Positions 10,797-23,475 of a stretch of 64,000 nt of DNA are shown here, in pieces (positions within the stretch are counted from its first letter, which is position 1; each line of letters opens with the position of its first letter). The stretch comes from Cliona cf. orientalis (Eukaryota > Porifera > Demospongiae > Clionaida > Clionaidae), in assembly GCA_963930775.1 (NCBI GenBank), contig OZ005691.1, forward strand, positions 9,731,000-9,794,999. The letters are read 5' to 3'. Under the pieces are notes generated by a model. It was given only the letters and a program-made list of their open reading frames with translations, was not told the origin of the DNA and did not search any database. Position numbers and translations under genes: made by a program.

Positions 10797-12022
10797 TGTT
10801 GGATGTGGCCCAGGAGCAAGTACTTAGATATAATATTATGCAATTGGAACAGTTGATCTAATTCCACTATCAACAGGTTTGTTTGGGTAACCATGCACGT
10901 TAACTTAGTAGCTAATCGATCACCATTCCTCCTTGCTGCCTGCATGTAACTTTTCCCATGCAATGTCATAATAACACACTATTGTAATCTATGCAGTCCC
11001 ATGTGGAAATGACCCCCGTCAGAACGGAGGTACATACACCTCTAAGCTGAACACTTACTAGCACTAAAGCTGTTTTCCAGTGTATACGGAAATAATATGT
11101 GCCAATGTTAGTGGACGCTCACTGACCCCTGTCTGAATGGTGGTACGATGCAGCAATGTGGGAGAATCTGAATAATATTATATGTACGACTGTGGTGTTG
11201 AATTTACTGGACAAGATTGTGACAGCATCATTGAGCACCGTGCATTGTCAGGGTTCTATCTAGAAATTTTGGTTTGGGGTGGAAGGGGGCGTGGCACTTT
11301 CATGCACAGCCCCCTCCTCCAAACCATTAAGTATTAGTTAGACACTGTTTAGGAGGTTTCTGTGTGACTTAGAAGACTGAAGGACTCCATAATATAGAAT
11401 CCCGAGCGAAGCGAGGGTTCTATGAGAGCCCTGAGGTCTTCTAAATCACATTGAACCCGACTAAACAATATCTAACAAGTTTAGATCATATAGATTTGTA
11501 TTGCTAGAGCCAGAGGGCAAAACTTGTAGGTGACGATGAAAATTTTGTAGGTAACTATGAGATATATATATACCTGTCAGTAGCCAATCAAATTGCAGTA
11601 TTTGTACATGTTGCAGCTCTGATCTAGTGTGTTTTAGGTACAACATGTATACTCTTTGACATAATTCAGAAGAATGCTATTGCTACTCTTCTTTGGGGGA
11701 GAAGCTGGGTGCTTTGGGAGGGAAGCTTCCCCCCTGCCCCCCCCCCCTATAGATAGAACCCTGATTGTCTAGTCCAAACTGCAATAATGGGATCTGTATG
11801 GATGGATTTGGTACATTTACCTGCGAGTGTGATCTCGGATGCTATTGCGACGTTGAGATTGATGATTGTTTAACAGCTGGATGCCAGAATGGAACATGTG
11901 AAGATTTAGTCAATGGCTTTCATTGCCTGTGCTACCCTGGATGGACTGGATCACTCTGTGTAGAAGACATAGATTATTGTGGATTTGATCCTTCCCCTAA
12001 TGGATCGCTTTGTTATTCATAA
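10797..12022 (+). pseudogene. Relic 1: truncated RX fragment split by a MITE
   Basis: The 3' end of a DomX exon (near 10797-10875, with the TTGGAACAGTTGATCTAATT stretch) is followed by its donor, a degenerate intron, and the start of an EGF exon at 10997. The EGF part is frameshifted several times, interrupted by an inverted-repeat element at 11249-11763, and resumes at 11769. It ends after the fifth EGF repeat start at 12022. It has no promoter, N-terminus or TM exon. Relics at 28459 and 44359 begin with the same remnant, so the truncation predates duplication of the block. Confidence 0.85.
11249..11763. mobile_element. MITE with CAGGGTTCTATCTA ends
   Basis: Terminal inverted repeats read CAGGGTTCTATCTA at both ends. 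The element is flanked by the 5-bp duplication ATTGT (11244-11248 and 11764-11768), and the interrupted EGF sequence rejoins exactly when it is removed. The centre has the palindrome-like CCGAGCGAAGCGAGGG. No ORF of note. Superfamily is uncertain; the CAGGG ends are hAT-like but the duplication is shorter than 8 bp. Diverged relatives appear near 37855-38215 and 46070-46265. Confidence 0.8.
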
Positions 12023-12205
12023 ACACATTAAAACATGTCTCAGTTTATGCCTAACTGGCATGCCCTATGTTGGGAATTCGATAACATAATATCTTAAAGT
12101 AAATTTGCTAGCTACGTACCACAGTGTGAAAATCGAATTTAAGTGCTAGTAAGTGTTCTGCGTAGTCAAATGAGATTTATATTTGAATAAAGAGCTCAAT
12201 TAAGT
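12023..12205 (+). promoter_or_regulatory. GPCR-type 5' flank stranded before AG1
   Basis: This stretch is closely similar to 59158-59318, directly upstream of AG2. Landmarks are CATGCCCTATGTTGGGAATT and AATAAAGAGCTCAATTA. The similarity stops at about 12200, where RX type A flank begins (GTGGTAAGCATCGTTAG). It marks a recombination junction between a GPCR-type upstream region and RX-type 5' sequence. Type A flank continues to 12368. Confidence 0.75.
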
Positions 12206-12368
12206 GGTAAGCATCGTTAGTTATGACATTAGCTACAGTATGATAATGCAAGAATTATCAAACATATAATAGCTATACTTGAATGATTTATAATGTGGCA
12301 TTAAACCTTTAGTTGATATGAATGTGAGATGTTGGTTATTAATTTGATAGTCCATATCAGACGAAAGA

Positions 12369-15300
12369 ATGGAGTGCTACTGGATGCTCATACTACTGCC
12401 AGTCTCTATGGTCCCTCCCAGTCTCTCCTTTGAAACTGGAGCACCACAAGCTGCCTGTCAAACCCTAGCACCAGATGCCACTCGACATGGAGCTCAACCA
12501 CAAGTTTCGGAAGTACCTTACATACTGAATCTAAGTGCATTGTATGATCAAGAAACTGATCGAATGGTCTACATCCCGGACATAGTCTACAATGGTAGGA
12601 TAAAAAATAATTATTAATATACAGTAATTATTATGACATTATACACAAGACAGTTCCTTGTGCCGTTGGTTTCCATAATAATATTATTACCGAATTTACT
12701 TTTAAATTATATAGGCATCATCATGTATATAGCTAGTGCTAGTATGTAATACTTTGTTAATCACTCGACACTATAGCTATTGTTGATTGTTGATACGTGG
12801 ATGTTCTCAAGCCACTGTTACAGTTGCCAATCTTTTCTCATACTTTATTTACCAAATTTTATATAATAATATTATTACTTGTGATTCTTGCAGTTGTCCT
12901 TGAGTCCACAGCAGCTGCTCCATCATTCCGAGGATTCTTGATCCAGGCTAGACTGGTCGCTGATGACACAACTGTTGTAGGACAATTTGAGGAACCACCA
13001 GCAGGAGGGGAGTATCGATACGGATCATGTACCAAAAGAGAGGTAGAGAATATGTTCACTAACTCTTAGAGTGTCTTACTCAAACCCTAATTCCGTGTAA
13101 CATTTTTAATGCCTAACATTTTGTTGATTTTTGGGATCATTAATTGCAGGGTTCAGTGACACACACTAGCCGGAGTGAAAAATCCACACTAGTCATACCA
13201 TGGAGGGCACCTTCAAGTGGTACTGGAACAATCCACTTTGGGTAGGTCAAAAGTATAATCAGTGGTGCAGTGATACTGTGGACACTATGGTAATTAACCC
13301 TCGCCACAAAGCGTAGGCAGAGGATTAATTGGCAATCGTTTGGTGATTTTTTGTCCCTCCTGTATTAAATGGTAAGGATCGAGGGAAAGTACGCATTTGA
13401 GGTATACCCGGGATCAATGAAGAGTGGTCATGTAAAGTCCTGCCCAGTGGTGTAGTGGTGTGCAGCTGTTGCCAGTCTGTGTTCACATGGCACCTACCTC
13501 ACTGAGTCAGCTACATGACTCATTAATTGCCATTCTGTGCCTTGCTAGTCACTCGTCAATGCAGTGACAGTGTAAACAGGCAGTGGCTCTCAAGTGCATA
13601 ATTCAGTTTACAGAGGCTGTCAGTGTATATAGTCGCATAGCCTGGGGTGCCTTTCCATCTACTCCTACATAAATCATGCACTGACTCTAAAGAAAACAGC
13701 AATAGAACCCTGTTCAGGTGCAGGGTATGTGGCTAGTTCAATACTCCTGATATTGAACAGGCATACACAGTGAGATATGAGGGCTCTGCACTCCTCTGCA
13801 TTCATTAATACAGCACTTTATCCATCAATAATCCATACTGAAAAGAACATGCAACTTGAACTGGCTACCTTAATTTAATGGTATTATGTAAGTATTATGG
13901 CCAAATAAAATTTAATGATGTCATGCAAATATATAGCTACTTAATAAATTGTCGATAATATGTGATACTTGAATGATGGTACACTGTAAACTGGCTCTAG
14001 CAGAACTATAATAATATTATGCAGCAGCACATGCACCGCAATCTTTCTTTGGGGACTGTTAGTATCATCTATACTCTGTATATTTATTATCATTGCATAG
14101 GTATGCTGTTGTTCAAACTAGACAACTTTATTGGGCAAATCAACAAAGTGTTACAATTGAAGAAAGACGTAAGTTCTCTTGCTTAAATAACAGTGGCATG
14201 ATGCAATATTTTCAATCATTGTTTGATTTTAACCAATAATTTCATTTTCATACTATTGAATAGCATGTGAGCTACCATCTTATGTTAATCGACGGCTTAA
14301 CTCCTGTGTAAGACAATGTCCACTCTTTTTCTTTGGAAATCATACAACGGGACTGTGTCAACCATGTAAGCTACCAGACTTTACGGTGAGGGATGACAAT
14401 AATTGCATTGAAGTTAGATATTATTTTTTGCAGTTCCGGATGTATTACCCAATGGTGTACAGGCTGACGCCACTGCCTACTTTGGTAGAATTGTAACAAA
14501 TGCTACACTTGGAACAGAAGCTTTCCGTTTCAGAATTGTTATAGATCCAAGCAGATATGGTGGTGATCTTGATGCCATTATCACAGTTATTAACCGTGAC
14601 AACACAGTTCTTTCAATCTTTAGACTCAGTGACGATCAAAGTGCAAGGACATTTACATTTATCGGCGGCATTAATGCAGCGAATGCTTCAGGTTTGCTCC
14701 CCAGTGAAATCAGAGTACTTGAAAATGGACTAGTAGTCTTTGAAGATTTTGTCATCTATCGACAAGCTCCACCTCCTGAGTTGGAGATACCGATCACTCT
14801 GGAATTTGATTTGATCATAATAGTTATTGGACGTGGAGGAACCACTACCATACAGACTGATTTTGCAGTTGGAACAGTTGATCTAATTCCACCATCACAA
14901 GGTGTGTATGATCATTATAATAATATTATAGCTATAATTATGCCCATTCCTCTTGATCTTTGCTGTCTGCATGTAAACTTTCCCATGCAATGTCATAACA
15001 ACACACTTAGTCTATTATCATCTATGCAGACCAATGTGCAAGTGATCCTTGTCTGAATGGAACATGTGAAAATTTAGTTAATGATTTTCATTGCCTGTGC
15101 TACCTTGGATGGACTGGATCACTCTGTGATACAGACATAGATTATTGTTCATTTGATCCTTCCCCTCACGGACCATGTGATGACACTGGAGCAGTTGGTT
15201 GCAATGATGATAATTCCACATACATATGCACATGTGTCAACGGCTTCACCGGTATCAACTGTTCACAGGATATTGATGACTGTGATCCCAATCCCTGTGA

Positions 15301-18300
15301 GAATGGTGGCAACTGTACCAACTTTTTGTTTGGTGTTTTTGAGTGTGAGTGTCCACAGGGATATTCTGGTGATACATGCGCTACAGACTCAACCCCATGC
15401 AACCCACAGCCTTGTCTGAATGGAGGAACTTGCAGTGACCTCGGACAAGGCATGTACTCATGCAGCTGTGATGAAGGATTTACTGGACAAGACTGCATTA
15501 TCGATCTTGATTTTTGTGATTCCGATACTTGCTTCAATGGAGGCACTTGTATTGAAGGTGTAGGTACAAGTATCACGTGTAATTGCACTCAAGAATTTAC
15601 TGGAGATAGCTGTAATATGCCATTAATGTTTTGCACCCCAGACACTTGCCAAAATGGTGGTACATGTGATGACTTTGGTGGTTTAATTATCACTTGCTCC
15701 TGTGCCAATGGTTATGATGGAACGATCTGCGACCAAGATGATCCAGATTATGTTGCTTGTACCGCTGACCTCTGCCTCAATGGAGGAACATGTGTGGAAG
15801 AATTTGGCCCAGATTCTAGCTGCAATTGTACAATGGGATTTGATGGAGACAGATGCGAGAACGACCTCCCATTCTGCCGACCAGATTCTTGTCTCAATGG
15901 AGGCACTTGTGTTGAAGGTCGTGGTGCCCTGACAAGCTGTAACTGCGCGGAAGGGTTCAAAGGGGATCAATGTGAAATTGATCTCTCATTTTGCCAACCA
16001 GACTCTTGCCTAAATGGAGGTATTTGTGTACAAGGTTATGGAACCTTGACAACTTGCAATTGTACAGATGGATTTGACGGTGATGAATGTGAAACTGACT
16101 TACTGTTCTGTCAACCAGACACTTGCCTCAATGGAGGCACTTGTGTTGAAGGCTATGGGACAGACACTACTTGTAACTGCACTCAAGAGTTTGCTGGAGA
16201 TCACTGCAATAAGTCGTTAGAGAATGGTGGAAATTGTACTAACTTTTTATTTGGTGCCAACTCGTGTGCTCCGTCTGAGCCGTGCAGTGATGAAATCGTA
16301 TGTTCCAGAGGAATGTATAATTGTAACTGTTTGTGCATTGCTCAGTGTCCACTTTTCACGTTCGGTAACCACACAACAGGATATTGCCAACCATGTAAGT
16401 TTGTCAATAATAGCATGAGTTTATGTATATATAGTTAGTCACGATACAACAATGTTATGGGAACAGTAATGGTAACAGTATTTCAGAGGTGCCCATTAAA
16501 AAAATCTTGTTTACTTTGAAATGCAGTTCCAGAACCCTATGGTGGGGTACAGGCTAATGCTACAGCTTATTATGGCAGCGTAAGTGTCAATACTGCAAAT
16601 GGAACTGTTGTCTTTGCATTTCAATTGATCATCAATCTTGGACGATTTGACAATGATCTTGAATACATTGATGTATCACTGGTACAGAGAAATTATCTTT
16701 CGGAGAAAATATTCAGCTTTAGTAATTACCAGCAGGAACGCCACTTCTCAATCAAAAAACATGGAGGTATTGATGCAGTCAATGCATCAAACACTTTCCC
16801 CGAAATTACACTTATCAACAACAGAACAGTGATCTATGAAGATTTCGTTATCTATAGCCAGGACAGTAATTTCTTCGTCAGTAGCATAAACCTCCCATCT
16901 AGGGTCGACATTGACCTTAATGTGGTGGTTTTAGGGATTAATACCGGAAATTTTGAAGAACGCACACCATTTGCAGATGCAATTGTAACATTAATCCAAG
17001 ATCTACCTCAAGGTTAATCTGAGTTCCTAGCCTATTATAGTGATATTAATAATAATATTAAATAATTTACCACAGATAGGATCTGGTGTCAATCAGATAT
17101 TGATGACATATGGGGTATTGCATGGCCTATCACTTTAAACAGCTCTAGTGCATCCCAGCCGTGTCCAGGAATCAACACTACAGGTAAATTTATAATTATT
17201 CCGTAGTACATTTCTCATCTAAATTAAACATAACTTTCCGATAGGGCTTGCTAATCGTTACTGTGACGGTGGTGGCTACTGGAGGGAGGTTGATGTGATA
17301 GAGTGCTCATCAATAGAGATCATGGAACTTCAAAATCAAGTGAGTTACCTATAATACAGTAGTCACTATTTTTGACACAATCGCCATAATAACAAAATAC
17401 CTATTAGTATAAGTTGAAGGTGTATACCATTTCACCAGTCCTAGCCTCTAAATACAGGCTGAGGTCATTTTAAGTTCAGAGGAGCAGGTGACAGAAATTG
17501 CTGAGCTTACGCAGCAGCTTGCTCAAGCCACTCAGCCACAAAATCTGTCACTGCTACCCCACGATCTTCAAACATCCAGCGAAATACTCTCTACAATAGT
17601 GGGTGTTCTAGAGGCAAATAATGTAACCAGCAATGTAAGGATAATCATAACAAATGAAGATGTTTAAACAATCTCTCTACCCTGTGTACAGAATGTGATC
17701 GATGTTTTCAACAATGTTTTGGATGACAGCAACAGAGAGGGATGGAGAGTTTTGCAAACAGTAAGCACCTCTGTATGCTCACAAATTTTGACCTTTTTTG
17801 GAAATGTGCTCTATAGAATGGTATGATGATGGCAAGTGAGATGTTACTCCAAAGTGCTGAGCAGTATGCATTGTTGGTGGCCATGTCAGCAAACATGACT
17901 GAGGAGGAGGAGGGAGTGCATGTGTTCAGACAGTCACGACAAAACATTGGTTTGTGACCACGTGACTATTAATAGTGTTAAGGTTTCATAAATTGAAGGG
18001 CTGACTACAGAAGTAAAGTGGTCTAGCATAAAATTAAAATCTTGAGTTACATAGACCCCCTAATCTTGAATAACACTATTCTAAATTTTGGACAATTTAG
18101 TAGAGTAAAGCATATTTTTTTGTACTATTTGGACAATTCCACATTTTCAATTTTGGGTTTGACCACTTTACTTCGCAGCCTTTCAATTTTCCATTCCTAT
18201 GCATGATACCAAATTTCCATTCCATTCCACAGCAATCACAGGCAGACAATACAACAGGCCACCATCAGCTGATATTCATTTCCCCAATCCTTCTGACCTG

Positions 18301-19245
18301 ATCAATTTCACCAAGGGTGAAGACACTTCAAACATTAGAATTCAACAAACTCCAATCAGGGAGAGATTTGAAGAGTTGAAGGAAGGTGGTAAGTCGTGTA
18401 GGGGAATACCTTAGTGTCACTAAAGTTAATTACACCTTAATTTAGCGAATTTGGCGACCTTTACCCAATTCGCTAAATTAAGATGAGGCCAAATATTTTT
18501 CGAGATGTATTATTCATGAAATTGTATTGTGGTACATGCAAAATCGCTAAATTAAAGTGCAGCTAAATCCTCTCTCCTGAAAATCGCTAAATTAAAGTGC
18601 AATTAACTTTAGTGACACTAAGGTATCAATCGTAAATTTAATATCTTAGAGAATCTTCCTGTTTCGTTTACTCTATTGCGAAATCTTCCCGTGAATAATG
18701 CCTTCTCCAACACACAAACTCAAGCAAGCAACTGTCCTAGTATTGAAAATATGCTGAAGACCAGTGCACAAAACGTGTCACCAACCGTGACCTCAGATGT
18801 GATCATTGGTCAAGTTGGAGCAACAAGAAAGGATTGGAATTCACCATCTTTGCAGACTAATCCAATCGGCTTAAACTTTACCTTTGAATCAACTCAAAAG
18901 AACATCTCTGACTACCACTATCATTGTGTCCATTGGAGCTTCTCAGACCCGTAAGTTATGTGCAGCTGTTGCACATTTTGGCTATCCAACTATCACTACA
19001 GTGAAATAAAATTTCATCTAACAATTACCGTATAGCGGGAAATTTTCGAGGGAGAAAACTTTCGCGGATCGGTAGGAAAGGAGCATTTCGCGGAGAAAAA
19101 TTTCGCGGAATGTTAAAACTGGTCGCATAATGGGTGTGGCATGCCTAGAATTTCGTGGAGAAAACTTTCGCGGATGGCTGAAAAATCGCGAAATTCGTGA
19201 AAGTTTTCTCCCTCGAAAATTTCCCGCTATACGGTATTAAAAAGT

Positions 19246-19276
<31 letters not shown>

Positions 19277-19972
19277 GCTAAAGCCCCCCAAGCCCCTCCT
19301 ACCTGTCCACACCTTTGGTGTATACATGGTTGTTTACCTAAGGCCTCCCTGAGTCAGCATTTCAGTATCACAATTAAGTAGCAACTAACTTAAGTATGCA
19401 ACGTTGACAAGCTGAGGGAGAGGGCCTAGGCTAGATAGCTATATACATTTTGCATCACAGAATTGGGAATGGAAGCTGGACCAATGATGGTATGATGACT
19501 AATGCTGTTGACATCATTGATGGGAATACTACCATGATTCAGTGCTCTAGCACTCACTTGACTAGCTTTGCTGTACTGGTCAGCGTAGCAAAAGGACTGG
19601 AGGTACATAGATCTAGATTATGGTCAAAACTATCATATTTTTAAAATTTAATGTGTATAATAGGATGTTAAAGAAGCTGAACGTACAGCACTCCAAGCTG
19701 TATCGTACATTGGCTGCTCAGTTTCTATTGTATGTTTGACGCTCACCGTGATATTCTTCATTTGGCGAGGGTATGGGCATTACTCAGCTAATAGTGTCGT
19801 TGTTATCTTATCTCCTTTTTCAGGAAACTGTTCAATTCAGAAAACGTCCTCTTTTTTATTCATTTTAACCTTGCTGTATCATTGTTAATTGCCATTCTTG
19901 TGTTTGTACTTGGTATTGAAACAGCTTCAAAGAATGCGGTTAGCTAGTGTATTGTGATCAAGTCCTCATCTT

Positions 19973-20044
<72 letters not shown>

Positions 20045-21872
20045 GTCTCCCTCTCTCTTCTTCCTTTTTCTCTTTATCTTTTTTCTCTTACTTTATGATA
20101 TCACATCACCTAGATTGGTTGTGCATTTGTGGCAGCACTGCTTCACTACCTATTTCTCTCTGCCTTTTGTTGGATGCTCTGTGAGGGAATTATGCTATAT
20201 CTATTGCTGCACATCGTATTCAGTAACATGGCCAAGAAGCGATGGCCCTTCCTTCTCATTGGATATCGTAAGTATTGTTACATATGGCCATAATATTAAA
20301 TTTTAATGATATCACTGTTTTGATTGATAACCACCATGCAGTGACTCCACTGCCAATAGTGATCATAACAGTTGGCATAAGGTTCAAAGACTACGGAGTG
20401 AAGGATACCTGTGGAACTCTCCTTTAGTGAGTCAATAATCTTCCTATTGCTTGTCATTTTGAAATTAGCATCTGTTATTGATTTTAAGTTGCTGGTTGTC
20501 AATACAAAATGGAACTATTTTTGGCTTTGTAGGACCCATGTTGATTATCATAGCAGTAAGTTTAATGCATATTATAATCTACTGTGGTTACAATCTTTCG
20601 ATTTTTATTTTGGGATGTCACAGATAAATGTTCAATTTATGATGCTTGCCTTGCGTGTTGGTTGGCGGTCAAAGCAGCGTTCACTCACTAAATTAGGAAG
20701 CAGTGACCATACTTTGAAAGATGTTCAAAAATTTGGAAAGTAAGTATAGCTACAATAACAATAACAGTACGTAGAAGAAGATTATTATATGGGGGGGGGG
20801 GGGGGAGGGGGGAGGGTGGAGGGGGGAGGAGTAACCTCGTCCCCAGACCATCCCATGTGACATTGAAAACATGGAGATGGCCTGGGGATGAGGCTAGGGG
20901 GGAGGGGGGGGAGGGGATCATTAAATTTAGGCCATAAATTTTTTTGTTCACTCCCACTAGTCTTACATTTACATGTAATACACATCCACACATGTAGCTA
21001 CCAACATTCATGGCAATTAAAGTAATGAATTCTCTCAGATTTAACTGTTCGTTTGTTTTGTCCATCGTACCCAGATTTGTGTTTATTGGATCACTAGTCC
21101 TTCTACCACTGCTTGGTCTAACCTGGGTCTTTGGTATCCTAGCTGTCAATGCTAACTCAACGTTGTTTGCATGGCTCTTCACCATCTTTAACTCTACTCA
21201 GGTAAATTAAATGTGCTAACTCACTTGTCATTACCACTGTGCTGTATGTACTACAACACAATTTGGTATGCACAGATCTTAAAATTTACAGTACGGCAGT
21301 AGCTAAGTTTGGCATAATAATAGTAACTGTTATTATGATACATACACCTTCATCTTTACATAGGGATTATTCATCTTTCTTTTTCATGTTGTTCAAAGCA
21401 ATGAGGTATGCTAATTAATAATTCACATTCATTAAAATTGTCAGCTTATATAATAATATCATAGCTGTCCGTGAGCTAACTATTACCATATAATATTCTG
21501 TAGTTACGAAGTAAGGTTGGTTCAAAACTGTCCTTCAAAAGAAAAGCGACTCAGAGGTCAATGACATATGCCAGATGGCGAAGCACGGTAAGAGTTATCT
21601 AAATTATTGCATTCGATTATCAATACAAAACTAATGGAATTTACAGCCACAAGGCAGTGTTGCTACACTCTCTGGTATTGGACTCAAGGAAACAAATATA
21701 GTAAGTTTTGATTACATTGCATGGGCATCTTTGTATAGTCACAACTTCTTCACAGATTGACCAAAGTAAAGTATCATCTTTTGCTCTTGCCACTGAGTGT
21801 GACAACCTTGATGACAACGATCTCAAAAGTGTTGAAATGGCTCTGGAAAAATCAGATCATGGTTTTGTTTGA
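12369..21872 (+). CDS. AG1: chimeric Reeler-EGF adhesion GPCR
   Basis: A 27-exon model of 1734 aa. Exons: 12369-12594, 12894-13042, 13150-13241, 14101-14168, 14264-14365, 14434-14901, 15030-16394, 16527-17012, 17076-17183, 17245-17339, 17458-17634, 17692-17760, 17817-17949, 18233-18388, 18650-18950, 19461-19602, 19664-19770, 19824-19938, 20114-20267, 20342-20426, 20489-20555, 20624-20739, 21075-21201, 21364-21405, 21504-21587, 21647-21700, 21756-21872. Order: signal peptide, Reeler (to ~178), Cys linker, DomX (213-368), ~10 EGF repeats, second linker (ends ~823), second DomX (824-985), HormR (986-1053; YCDGGGYW), GAIN, GPS, 7TM (~1379-1650), 84-residue tail. The GPS has CVHW, NGSWT and HLTSF; predicted self-cleavage follows Leu1365 (between 19560 and 19561). 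TM6 carries LLPLLGLTWVFGIL. The family couples adhesion to G-protein signalling at the plasma membrane. The RX half and GPCR half meet near 16215-16330. Exon 23 might start earlier, at 21039, in frame. Confidence 0.85.
18409..18623. mobile_element. TA-flanked MITE in an AG1 intron
   Basis: Terminal inverted repeats CCTTAGTGTCACTAAAGTTA / TAACTTTAGTGACACTAAGG, with TA on both sides. AG2 has the unoccupied site (GGGGAATATCAATCG at about 63666-63681), so the insertion is precise and later than the AG1/AG2 split. Internal direct copies of AATCGCTAAATTAAAGTGCA are present. No coding capacity. Confidence 0.9.
19028..19234. mobile_element. TA-flanked MITE with CCGTATAGCGGG ends
   Basis: Terminal inverted repeats start CCGTATAGCGGGAAATTTTC and continue for about 40 bp, with TA at 19026-19027 and 19235-19236. 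The interior repeats AAAACTTTCGCGGA in both orientations. It lies in the intron between the two GPS exons of AG1. Confidence 0.85.
19246..19273. repeat. Poly-G tract
   Basis: A run of 28 G just after the MITE, inside an AG1 intron. A second G-rich stretch lies in a later intron at 20791-20835. Both could form quadruplex-like DNA. Run lengths in raw sequence of this kind are unreliable. Confidence 0.9.
19972..20040. repeat. (TC)n microsatellite
   Basis: An almost pure CT dinucleotide run of about 68 bp in the AG1 intron between the exons for TM2 and TM3. It serves at most as a long pyrimidine tract far upstream of the acceptor at 20113. Confidence 0.95.
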
Positions 21873-22498
21873 GCTAACTTAAAACTTCATAACAAAAAAG
21901 CAAAGATATTATTATTATCTTTTAGTGTGCTTTCTTGTATGATAATATCAATACATCATAATCTGTATACTATTACGATATAAGCCTTATCACAGTCTTA
22001 TTAACCTATTTGATATATGTCAGTCAGACAGCAGAATATTATTATCGTGTCAGGCAAATTAAGGCATGCAAAAGTTAATTGTATAGTTGTTAATAAATTC
22101 CTTTTGGATGCAGTTAGCTAGCAGTGGGCAGTGGATATACTAAATTTTGGAGATGAATACATGGAAGATATCTGAACCATTGACCCAGGGGTGTGTAGGA
22201 ACCACAAGACGAGATTCACCGCTATTTCACGCTCCCGTGACCCTAAATTATACACATGCACACTAGGGGGTGGGGCTAATTAGCCAGCCACCGTGCAGTC
22301 AGTGTAGGTGACTCCGAGATTGGTTGCAAGCTGGAAGCTGGTTTTGCTACACTTTATAGCAGCTGCTATTTGCGTCTCTGCAGTATCTGGTCGCTCTACA
22401 GGTGCTCCTGCTCAGGCTTGATCTGATCTATCACAGCCCAGGCGCCCATGGAGCTTCTCCAAGGTCAAGTCAAGTGAGATAGACATGAGTGTTTTTGG
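21873..22498. other. AG1 3' flank
   Basis: The first 250 bases are AT-rich, with a possible polyadenylation hexamer AATAAA near 22092. From about 22185 to 22498 is a GC-richer stretch without a convincing ORF that I do not see elsewhere in the window. It abuts the orphan RX exon at 22499, so it may be filler or an insertion at a recombination junction. Confidence 0.4.
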
Positions 22499-22737
22499 CA
22501 AGGATAGAGAAGAGAAAGAAATATGATGTCCAAGGCAAGTCAAGAATATTTTTCACAATGGCTTCAGCCATTCAATCACTTAGACTGTGTGTACTATAAT
22601 ATTATTATGTATACTATAGGGACTGAGTCATTGACGGAAACCCTGGCATTTGGATGGGAAGCTTGGATGATAAGCATGGAAGCTCCTCAAAACAGGATCC
22701 TATAGAGCTTACTTCTGCTACAACTTTTAAGCAGTAG
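22499..22737 (+). pseudogene. Orphan RX exons 8 (3' end) and 9
   Basis: Bases 22499-22534 match the last 36 bases of the RX TM exon (RIEKRKKYDVQ), followed by the same GC donor. Bases 22620-22737 match exon 9 up to its stop. A 4-bp loss in exon 9 (GACGGAAACC versus GACGGTTAAAAACT) shifts the frame. There are no upstream RX exons here: AG1 lies directly before it. The fragment looks like the tail of the RX gene whose 5' half now forms the N-terminus of AG1. Confidence 0.85.
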
Positions 22738-23475
22738 CAACATGCATACTAGTGTCGTTCCTGATCATGATTTTGATAATTAGTGTACAGTAACTGTGCT
22801 TATTTTCTGTTAGTATTAATTTTCTTACCAGTTTCTGATATTTAGAGAGTGCCCTGTGCCAGCAGGACCCATTATTGTATGCATCTTGTACTTTTGTTTG
22901 TGTAGCTACTTATACTTCCAAAAATGATCGACGACTAGTTGTCTGAGCTGTTTGCCGCGTCAAGTGCTTCCTCCATTTGACCACAGACTCATGTCACATG
23001 ACACAAAGTTTTCTTTTTTAAGCACACATTGTGTATGCGCACTACTTCCTAGAGCAATTGAAAAGCCCTGAATCTTCAAGTAGCTGCCTATTATTCAAAA
23101 CATTATTCACGAATATAGTTGGCCAGGCCTAATGATGATGTTGTTTACCTTTTAATTGTATGTTGTAGAATATTCAAAGCATCACAATGAAATTATTGTA
23201 AATATTCATGTTTACACAACACTTGAATTTTCACTTTATGGGTGTGGTTGCATGGTATGGATATTTCATGACGTTAAGTAGTAAGCATCGTTAGTTATGA
23301 CGTTAGCTATGGTGCAAGAATGACATTGTCAAATTTACAACATATAATATAATAGCTAGCTTTACTTGAAAGATTAGTGTAGCTAATTGGCAGTAAACCC
23401 TCAGTTGATGTGAATGTGAGATTCTGGTTATTAATTCGATATAGTCTACCCAACTATTGTATATCAGACGAAAGA
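22738..23475 (+). promoter_or_regulatory. Intergenic block and type A flank before RX2
   Basis: Contains the shared 3' block (AGAGAGTGCCCTGTGCCAGC near 22846), a block shared with the spacers before RX3 and RX4 (CTTCCTCCATTTGACCACAG), and the type A flank from about 23233. No ORF here is conserved between the spacers. Confidence 0.5.

Noticed and set aside
19947-20306. ORFs with long Ser-Leu runs over the CT repeat
   Set aside because: They are the translation of a (TC)n microsatellite running into the TM3 exon in the wrong frame.
21010-21074. 5' extension of AG1 exon 23 using an earlier acceptor at 21038
   Set aside because: It is in frame but would add residues before TM6 not expected from the family; kept only as an alternative.
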